11,654 nucleotides of DNA from Chloroflexota bacterium. Its GTDB lineage: Bacteria; Chloroflexota; Dehalococcoidia; Bin125. The notes beneath the pieces were generated by a model. The model had not been told where the DNA came from. It ran no database searches and saw only the letters and a program-made list of their open reading frames with translations. A program made the position numbers and the translations under genes. Shown here piece after piece: positions 7,739 through 11,654 of the stretch. Numbering within the stretch: position 1 is the first letter of the stretch; each line of letters starts with the position of its first letter. The DNA lies in the NCBI GenBank assembly GCA_026705105.1, contig JAPPBK010000294.1, positions 1 through 11,654 of the forward strand, in the 5' to 3' direction.

Positions 7739-7921
7739 CTAGACCTCCAGCTCGATTACGTTGCGTCCCCGATACGAACCGCAGGCCCAGCAGATGTGGT
7801 GCGCCTGGTGCGTCTCGTTGCAATCGGGACAGATGACCAGCTTCGGCCGTTGCACGCGGTGATGCTGTCGGCGCAGCCGCTGACGAGTCTTCGCGTACTT
7901 GCGCTTTGGTAGCGGTGGCAT
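7739..7921 (-). CDS. rpmF: 50S ribosomal protein L32
   Basis: Small zinc-ribbon protein of the large ribosomal subunit. The 60 residues start with the basic MPPLPKRKYAKTRQRLRR segment and contain C31-P-D-C34 and C44-G/A-x-C47-type pairs (CPDC, CWACG), i.e. the four-cysteine zinc-binding version of L32. ATG at 7921 preceded by a strong AAGGAG (7936-7931) at 9 nt, the best ribosome-binding site in the window. A 7-bp hairpin lies between the yceD stop and this site. yceD-rpmF adjacency with fatty-acid genes downstream is widespread in bacteria (yceD-rpmF-plsX-fab in Escherichia coli). Confidence 0.97.
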   Translation of the reverse strand: MPPLPKRKYAKTRQRLRRQHHRVQRPKLVICPDCNETHQAHHICWACGSYRGRNVIELEV

Positions 7922-7930
7922 CGTGTTCGT

Positions 7931-7957
7931 CTCCTTCAGCCGTCGGACACTCCGACG
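7931..7957 (-). promoter_or_regulatory. Hairpin and Shine-Dalgarno ahead of rpmF
   Basis: In the yceD-rpmF gap the arms 7941-7947 (cgtcgga) and 7951-7957 (tccgacg) are perfect complements around cac. On the transcript the hairpin is followed 4 nt later by AAGGAG (7936-7931). The arrangement could tune rpmF translation or yceD message stability, but no such role is established. Confidence 0.45.
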
Positions 7958-7961
7958 CAGC

Positions 7962-8498
7962 TCAGTCCGGTTCCAAATCGAGCTTCAGGGCTGCCAGCGC
8001 CGACCAACGGTCGTCCACCGGCGACTCCTCCTGCTCGTGCTCGGTCAATCCGGGGCAATCCTCTTCGCAGCGCGGACTCATCGGACGGCCCATCTCCAGG
8101 TATTGTCGCACGGCCTCCGACAGATCAATCTGTCCGTCGACCACATCGAAGCCCGCTCGCTCAGGCGGCGGCTCAATCGCGAAGCCCAGTGCCGCATCCG
8201 ACGCCGGCCAGAACTCTTCGTCGAACGCCAACTCGATCGGCAACTCCAACTCTTGCAGACATCCGCCGCAGAGATCACGCGTCGTGGTTGACAGCGACGC
8301 GGTCGCGAGCACCGACTGATCCGTGCGCAACAGACGCAGCGAACCCGAGACAACCGACTTCAGACCTGCGCCCTGCGCGTCGACTACCTCATAGCGCCGC
8401 AGCGAGCCGATCGGCTCCTGCAGCAGCGTCGACACGTTGATCAACAGCGAGGTCGTGCGTCGAACCGCGTGGCCCGCGATCTCGCTCTCGGCAGTCAT
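7962..8498 (-). CDS. yceD: YceD/DUF177 family protein (23S rRNA accumulation protein)
   Basis: Member of the DUF177 family, linked to 23S rRNA accumulation in bacteria and plastids and usually encoded next to rpmF. The 178 residues show the family's cysteine pairs: C77 and C80 in RDLCGGCLQELELPI, and C144 and C148 in SPRCEEDCPGL near the acidic C-terminus, plus the VDGQIDLSEAVRQYLE stretch (120-135). The biochemical activity is unknown; a zinc site formed by the two pairs is plausible. ATG at 8498 without a Shine-Dalgarno; a -10-like TAGGCT is 9 nt upstream. It is the first gene of the minus-strand cluster and is separated from rpmF by 40 nt. Confidence 0.9.
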   Translation of the reverse strand: MTAESEIAGHAVRRTTSLLINVSTLLQEPIGSLRRYEVVDAQGAGLKSVVSGSLRLLRTDQSVLATASLSTTTRDLCGGCLQELELPIELAFDEEFWPASDAALGFAIEPPPERAGFDVVDGQIDLSEAVRQYLEMGRPMSPRCEEDCPGLTEHEQEESPVDDRWSALAALKLDLEPD

Positions 8499-8649
8499 AG
8501 TCGTCCAAGCCTATCAGCGCGCCGCCCGCCGACAATCATGCTCGCGATCGCGTGTTGGCTATCGCAGTGGTCAGGCATACACTCAACGAAGCGGCCGCCC
8601 ACGGTCCGCGCCCAACTCACGTCTTGCCAAACGAAACTGAGCCGCCGTC
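8499..8649. promoter_or_regulatory. Divergent intergenic promoter region (yceD / zinc-ribbon gene)
   Basis: 151 bp between two divergent start codons, the only divergent junction in the window. Minus strand: TTGTCG (8535-8530), 16-nt spacer, TAGGCT (8513-8508), ending 9 nt before the yceD ATG. Plus strand: TTGGCT (8555-8560), 17-nt spacer, TACACT (8578-8583), implying a leader of about 60 nt before the ATG at 8650. Each hexamer is an imperfect sigma-70 match. No operator-like repeat was recognised. Confidence 0.45.
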
Positions 8650-9345
8650 ATGGACCTTGAGGGGATGCAGCAGCTCCAGGAAGTCGATATCCAACGCGAT
8701 CAGGCCAAGCGCGAACTCCAACACATCCTCGATCAGATCTCCGACCCACCGTTCGTTGGCGCACTCGACGATGAGATTGCCCTGCAGGAAAACGAAGCCC
8801 GCAGCGCCGACCAGGCCGTGCGTGAAGCGAATGCGGTCGTACAGACCGCGCAGCGGCGGATCGAAGTCACCGACCGGCGCCTCTATTCCGGTTCGATCAC
8901 CGACCACCGAACGCTCGAAGAGTTGCAGCGCGACCTCTACAGCCAGCGCCAACAACTACCGCCACTGAACGAAGCGGAGCAGCGCGCCCAACAGGACGCG
9001 GAACAGGCGCACAATGCCGGCAACTGGCTGCATGCCTTGCGTGCCGCCGCCGTCGAGATCTGGAACGAGCGACAGTCCCAACTTCAGCGAGAACGAACAG
9101 CGGTACAGGAGCAGGTCGACGAACTCTCCCGACAGGTCGAGATCCTGCGCGACCAGATGGTCGGCGATGACCTCGATGTCTACGACCAGTACCGCCGACG
9201 CCGTCCCCGTGTCGTCGCCACGGTTGCCGGAGGCGTCTGCGCCGAGTGCCGCATCGCCTTGCCCACCATCGTCGTCAGCCGCGCCCGACGCGGTGTCCGC
9301 TCAGTCGATTGTCCATCATGTGGATGCTTACTGCGGGTTGGCTAG
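8650..9345 (+). CDS. Coiled-coil zinc-ribbon protein (COG1579 / zf-RING_7 type)
   Basis: Soluble protein of the widespread COG1579 family: a long antiparallel coiled coil capped by a C4 zinc ribbon. Members are often described as possible nucleic-acid-binding proteins, but the general function is not settled. The 231 residues include heptad-like charged helices (about 5-75 and 100-175) interrupted by the diagnostic LYSGSITDHRTLEELQRDL (78-96). The C-terminal ribbon has C197-x2-C200 and C221-x2-C224. ATG at 8650 was chosen because it covers the whole coiled coil; no convincing Shine-Dalgarno is seen, and an internal ATG at 8665 is also possible. The 3' neighbour is the recombinase homologue after 32 nt, then RNase HI. 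In actinobacteria COG1579 genes are often next to RNase HI, so the pairing is older than the recombinase between them (inference from memory). Confidence 0.9.
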   Translation: MDLEGMQQLQEVDIQRDQAKRELQHILDQISDPPFVGALDDEIALQENEARSADQAVREANAVVQTAQRRIEVTDRRLYSGSITDHRTLEELQRDLYSQRQQLPPLNEAEQRAQQDAEQAHNAGNWLHALRAAAVEIWNERQSQLQRERTAVQEQVDELSRQVEILRDQMVGDDLDVYDQYRRRRPRVVATVAGGVCAECRIALPTIVVSRARRGVRSVDCPSCGCLLRVG

Positions 9346-9365
9346 TCCACCCTCGCGCAACGACA

Positions 9366-9371
9366 TAACAT
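9366..9371 (+). promoter_or_regulatory. -10-like hexamer 6 nt before the recombinase homologue GTG
   Basis: TAACAT, separated by ccagtt from the GTG at 9378, in the 32-nt gap after the zinc-ribbon gene. It matches TATAAT at 4 of 6 positions. No Shine-Dalgarno is present in the gap. TTGGCT at 9338-9343 is too far away (22 nt) to be a normal -35. Confidence 0.35.
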
Positions 9372-9377
9372 CCAGTT

Positions 9378-10844
9378 GTGCGAGCAATCGGGTATCTCAG
9401 CCAGGCAGCCGACCACCTGCACCATCGCGAACGCGATGGCGCCGCCGGACACGTCAGCGACGAACCGCGGCCCGGCCTGGTCGAGCAGAACGCCCGCTTC
9501 CTCGCCTACTGCCAGGAGCACGGCTTCGAACCGACCGCGACATTCCTCGACTCCGATCTCTCTCCCCAGCGCGAGCGAACCGGCCTGCGGCAACTGCTCA
9601 GGCACCTGAACGAGGAAGCTCGCGGGTTCACGTTCGTCATCGTCCAGGGCTTTGACCACCTCGGCGGCGACGCCACCCAGGCCGTACGCACGGTGCTGCA
9701 ACTCCGCGCGCGCGGCGTCCAATTGATCTCGCTCGAAGAGGGTCCGATCGACGACTCAACCCTCGTCGATCTCTGGCGGTTGCACAACGATCCCGACCCC
9801 GACGCCGAGCGCCGACGCCGACGGCTGCAGGAGAAGGCCCGCCTCGGCCAGGCGATCGGCCGTCCGCCGTATGGCTACCGGATCGGCGACGACGGCCGCT
9901 ACGAGATCGATGGGGAAGAAGCGACGGTCGTACGGCGCATCTTCGATCTCTATCTGCACGATGGTCTCGGCATCCGCCGCGTCGCCCAACGGCTCAACGC
10001 GGATGGCTATCAAACCCGGCGTGGACGCAACTGGAGCATGGTCACGATCCGCGACCTGCTCCGCAACCCCGTCTACATCGGTCGCTACGACAAGCTCGGC
10101 GTCAGCGTGCCCGCCAATCACGAGGCAATCGTCTCCGAACCCGACTTTCAGTCCGTCGCGCAACAGATGATGCAGCGGCGCACCGCACCGGGCGTCAGCC
10201 ATCCGTCCGACTTCCTGCTCTCCGGACTGATCTGGTGCGGCGAAGACCAGTCGCGGATGATCGGCGTCACCCGGCGTCGCCAGTGGCGCAACCCCGACGG
10301 CGAACGCGGCGAGACCGTTTACCGCTACTACCAGTCCGAGGCGCGCACCAATCAGTCGGTCGGCAGCTATCACACACGCCAGGCCGACGAACTCGAGGCC
10401 GAGGTGCTGGCCCACATCAGGGGCGAGCGAGAGGGCGGCGAACCCTCGGTGCTCAACATCGGCCGCAACGACGGCGCGTTGGCCGCCGAGACGGTGGTCG
10501 CCGTCGCCAACGCCGAGGCCCGGCTGAGGGCCATCGACCGCCGGCTTGGTCAGTTGCTCGAGGATGTCGCCAGCGGCGACCCTCCGCCGGCCGGATTGCA
10601 AGATGCCGGGTCGGACCTGATTGCGGAATGGGAGACCGCCAGCGCAGACCTCGCCCAGATTCGCTTTCGCGCCGCCGCGCAGGACCGCGAGGCAGAGCGC
10701 CGCCGCCGCCGAGACCAGCGCATCCACCGAGTCCGGGAACAGTGGGATCAGCTCGCGTTCCCTCAGCGCCGCGATCTGATCGAGCACCTGGTCGAGCGAG
10801 TCGTCGTCTTCGACCACTCCGTCACCACCCAGCTCAAGGCCTAG
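9378..10844 (+). CDS. Large serine recombinase homologue lacking catalytic residues (probable pseudoenzyme)
   Basis: The 488 residues keep the full large-serine-recombinase layout: resolvase-like N-terminal fold (1-150), Recombinase domain (IGRPPYGYRIG at 160-170 to NPVYIGRYDKLG at 230-241), remnant zinc ribbon (LLSGLIWCGED 280-290), coiled coil (about 375-450) and C-terminal WDQLAFPQRRDLIEHLVERVVVFD. The active site is lost. The usual YxRxS reads GYLSQA (5-10), so the arginine and nucleophilic serine are absent. The usual DRLGRD reads DHLGGD (93-98), losing both arginines. Residues matching Q19, R45, D67 and E124/R125 of gamma-delta resolvase appear kept (Q37, R67, D93, E144/R145). Only C287 remains of the ribbon cysteines. 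A 20-25 residue insert follows the first strand, and prolines (NDPDPDAE) interrupt the E-helix used for dimerisation. The frame is intact, so selection seems to maintain it. A sequence-specific or structural DNA-binding role is inferred; integration or inversion is unlikely. GTG start. Confidence 0.85.
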   Translation: MRAIGYLSQAADHLHHRERDGAAGHVSDEPRPGLVEQNARFLAYCQEHGFEPTATFLDSDLSPQRERTGLRQLLRHLNEEARGFTFVIVQGFDHLGGDATQAVRTVLQLRARGVQLISLEEGPIDDSTLVDLWRLHNDPDPDAERRRRRLQEKARLGQAIGRPPYGYRIGDDGRYEIDGEEATVVRRIFDLYLHDGLGIRRVAQRLNADGYQTRRGRNWSMVTIRDLLRNPVYIGRYDKLGVSVPANHEAIVSEPDFQSVAQQMMQRRTAPGVSHPSDFLLSGLIWCGEDQSRMIGVTRRRQWRNPDGERGETVYRYYQSEARTNQSVGSYHTRQADELEAEVLAHIRGEREGGEPSVLNIGRNDGALAAETVVAVANAEARLRAIDRRLGQLLEDVASGDPPPAGLQDAGSDLIAEWETASADLAQIRFRAAAQDREAERRRRRDQRIHRVREQWDQLAFPQRRDLIEHLVERVVVFDHSVTTQLKA

Positions 10845-10852
10845 CCTCCTTT

Positions 10853-10913
10853 CCCCTCTCCCCCCGCGCAGCGGGATGACGCACCCTACACCTCTCCTCC
10901 CGCACAGCGGAGA
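10853..10913. repeat. Two half-copies of the palindromic repeat after the recombinase homologue
   Basis: 10853-10875 and 10891-10913 each carry only the 5' half of the repeat unit (cccctctcccccc / cctctcctccc followed by gcgcagcgg or gcacagcgg) and stop just past the palindrome centre. They begin 8 nt after the recombinase stop and run into the full copy at 10922. They look like decayed or truncated copies. Confidence 0.6.
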
Positions 10914-10921
10914 CCGCGCCG

Positions 10922-10979
10922 CACCTCCCCTCTCCCCCCGCGCAGCGGGGGGAGATGCCGCAGGCAGAGGGGGGCTCCC
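10922..10979. repeat. G+C-rich palindromic repeat, full copy B
   Basis: 58 bp immediately before rnhA, identical at 57 of 58 positions to 11440-11497. It contains a perfect 11-bp hairpin (arms 10931-10941 and 10945-10955, loop gca) and an alternative outer pairing of cccctct (10927-10933) with agagggg (10966-10972). The two pairings share bases, so they are mutually exclusive. There is no T-tract after either hairpin on either strand. Confidence 0.85.
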
Positions 10980-10982
10980 CGC

Positions 10983-10988
10983 TAGGCT
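10983..10988 (+). promoter_or_regulatory. -10-like hexamer 7 nt before rnhA ATG
   Basis: TAGGCT, the same hexamer as found before yceD, lies directly after repeat copy B and 7 nt before the rnhA ATG at 10996. No Shine-Dalgarno and no -35 are recognisable, as the upstream side is the repeat. This suggests a leaderless rnhA transcript. Confidence 0.4.
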
Positions 10989-10995
10989 CACCGAC

Positions 10996-11394
10996 ATGCA
11001 CCTGATCGCCTACGCCGACGGCGCGTCTCGCGGCAATCCCGGCCCTGCCGCCTACGGTGCGGTTCTCTGCGACGCCGACGGCGTTGAGCTTGACGCCTGG
11101 GGCAATCCGATCGGGCGAGCCACCAACAACGTGGCGGAGTATCACGGCGCCATCGCCGCCGTCGAGGCCGCGCTCGAACGCGGCGCGACCGAGCTCGAGC
11201 TGCGCCTCGACTCCGATCTGATCGTGCAACAGGTCCGAGGGACGTATCGTGTGCGGAAGCAGCAGCTCAAACCCCTCTTCGACCGGTTGGTGAGCCTGCT
11301 CGGCGAGTTGGACCACTTCGAGATCAACCACGTCTACCGGGAACGCAACACCCGCGCCGACGCCATGGCCAACGAAGCCCTCGACCGCCTGTAG
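10996..11394 (+). CDS. rnhA: Ribonuclease HI family protein
   Basis: Cleaves the RNA strand of RNA-DNA hybrids such as R-loops and Okazaki primers. The 132 residues form a compact single RNase H domain with the four carboxylates in place: D8 in YADGASRGNPG, E48 in NNVAEYHG, D72 in LRLDSDL and D122 in NTRADAMANEAL. H112 in NHVYRERN matches the flexible-loop region before the last aspartate. The sequence resembles the short RNase HI version common in Gram-positive and related phyla, without the basic protrusion of the Escherichia coli enzyme. The reading frame is open upstream to 10876, but that part is repeat DNA; the ATG at 10996 begins exactly at the first beta strand. It is flanked on both sides by near-identical palindromic repeats and followed by rnpB. 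Confidence 0.95.
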   Translation: MHLIAYADGASRGNPGPAAYGAVLCDADGVELDAWGNPIGRATNNVAEYHGAIAAVEAALERGATELELRLDSDLIVQQVRGTYRVRKQQLKPLFDRLVSLLGELDHFEINHVYRERNTRADAMANEALDRL

Positions 11395-11411
11395 CCCCTC
11401 GCTTCCCTCTT

Positions 11412-11433
11412 CCTCTCCCCCGCGAGATAGCGC
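11412..11433. repeat. Degenerate half-copy of the palindromic repeat after rnhA
   Basis: cctctcccccgcg followed by agatagcg resembles the 5' half of the repeat unit. It precedes full copy C by 6 nt, mirroring the half-plus-full arrangement upstream of rnhA. Confidence 0.45.
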
Positions 11434-11439
11434 GTTCGA

Positions 11440-11497
11440 CACCTCCCATCTCCCCCCGCGCAGCGGGGGGAGATGCCGCAGGCAGAGGGGGGCTCCC
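11440..11497. repeat. G+C-rich palindromic repeat, full copy C
   Basis: 58 bp identical to 10922-10979 except for one c-to-a change at 11448. It lies between the rnhA stop and rnpB and ends 16 nt before the rnpB -10-like hexamer, so it may sit over the -35 region or form a hairpin at the end of the rnhA message. The inner 11-bp hairpin is intact; the single change weakens the outer pairing. Confidence 0.85.
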
Positions 11498-11513
11498 ACG
11501 CACCTGCACGCGA

Positions 11514-11519
11514 TACCAT
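11514..11519 (+). promoter_or_regulatory. Candidate -10 of the RNase P RNA gene
   Basis: TACCAT matches TATAAT at 4 of 6 positions and would give a transcript starting near 11526, where the expected 5' strand of RNase P RNA helix P1 begins. No -35 is recognisable in the preceding repeat-derived sequence. Confidence 0.45.
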
Positions 11520-11524
11520 TGACC

Positions 11525-11654
11525 ACGCCAGGCCGCCGGGCGGTCGCGGTCCCCAAACCGGCTCAACCTGTTCGGGGATCGAGGAAAGTCCGGGCTCCTC
11601 GGGACAGGGCGCTGGGTAACTCCCAGGCAGCGCGAGCTGACGGAAAGCGCACAG
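11525..11654 (+). ncRNA. rnpB: RNase P RNA, 5' part (bacterial type A-like), cut by window end
   Basis: Catalytic RNA of RNase P, which removes 5' leaders from pre-tRNAs. The universally conserved segment GAGGAAAGTCCGGGCTCC is present at 11581-11598. It is preceded by a helix closed by tcccc (11550-11554) and gggga (11574-11578) in the P3 position. The following GGGACAGGG and the hairpin ctggg/cccag (11612-11616 / 11622-11626, around taact) match the expected specificity-domain entry, and cggaaagcgcacag at the window end matches the conserved GGAAAGnGCnACAG block. The 5' end is approximate, placed from the -10-like TACCAT. The remaining roughly two thirds of the RNA lie beyond the window. Confidence 0.95.

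Noticed and set aside
9378..9500. A frameshift hiding the catalytic YxRxS motif of the recombinase
   Set aside because: Neither of the other two frames gives a YxRxS-like motif near the start, and the similarity on both sides stays in one frame.
10922..10979. Intrinsic transcription terminator
   Set aside because: A strong G+C-rich hairpin exists but no T-tract follows on either strand; a terminator call is not supported.
10876..10995. A 40-residue N-terminal extension of RNase HI
   Set aside because: The open frame there is translated repeat DNA (Pro/Leu/Ser-rich), while the ATG at 10996 starts exactly at the conserved first strand.
9346..10995. Recently integrated mobile element with attachment sites around the recombinase
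   Set aside because: No flanking direct repeat specific to the gene, no cargo genes, similar base composition to its neighbours and a non-catalytic recombinase; the repeats on its 3' side also occur elsewhere in the window.
9756..10997. 413-codon minus-strand open frame opposite the recombinase homologue
   Set aside because: No family resemblance; the plus strand matches Recombinase-domain motifs throughout.
10853..11497. CRISPR array
   Set aside because: Only two nearly identical units, separated by the whole rnhA gene, with truncated copies of irregular spacing; no spacers and no cas genes.

Overview
The window is G+C-rich, tightly packed bacterial chromosome made mostly of housekeeping genes. 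Several traits suggest a member of the Chloroflexota (inference, moderate confidence): an FtsK with an extra segment in its motor domain, an iron-sulfur family 4 uracil-DNA glycosylase, a single RNase J, the yceD-rpmF-fabD-nusB-acpP order, and G+C-rich palindromic intergenic repeats. No 16S rRNA or other decisive marker is present.

Left and centre, minus strand (8498 down to 1). Reading in the direction of transcription, the order is yceD (DUF177), rpmF (L32), fabD, nusB, acpP, then a Tat pair (tatA/B-like, tatC), then a family 4 uracil-DNA glycosylase, RNase J, and the N-terminal 653 residues of ftsK, cut by the window edge. Spacing inside yceD-rpmF-fabD-nusB-acpP is very short: rpmF and fabD are 1 nt apart and fabD and nusB overlap by 11 nt. 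Several operon-internal genes have good Shine-Dalgarno sequences. The cluster joins ribosome supply, fatty-acid initiation, rRNA antitermination, twin-arginine export, uracil repair, RNA decay and chromosome segregation.

Right, plus strand (8650 to the end). A 151-bp divergent intergenic region separates the two halves. It is followed by a COG1579-type coiled-coil/zinc-ribbon protein, a full-length large serine recombinase homologue, a small RNase HI, and the 5' part of the RNase P RNA gene (type A-like), cut by the right edge.

Two points stand out. First, the recombinase homologue keeps the whole domain layout of its family but lacks the catalytic serine, three catalytic arginines and nearly all zinc-ribbon cysteines, without frameshift or stop. 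It looks like a domesticated, non-recombining DNA-binding protein rather than an active mobile-element enzyme. Second, several genes without a Shine-Dalgarno (udg, tatA, yceD, the recombinase homologue, rnhA, and more weakly ftsK) carry a TAnnnT-like -10 hexamer only 6-9 nt before the start codon. This is the signature expected of leaderless transcripts. A family of G+C-rich palindromic repeats sits between genes at 4384-4436, 10853-10979 and 11412-11497; two full copies flanking rnhA are almost identical.
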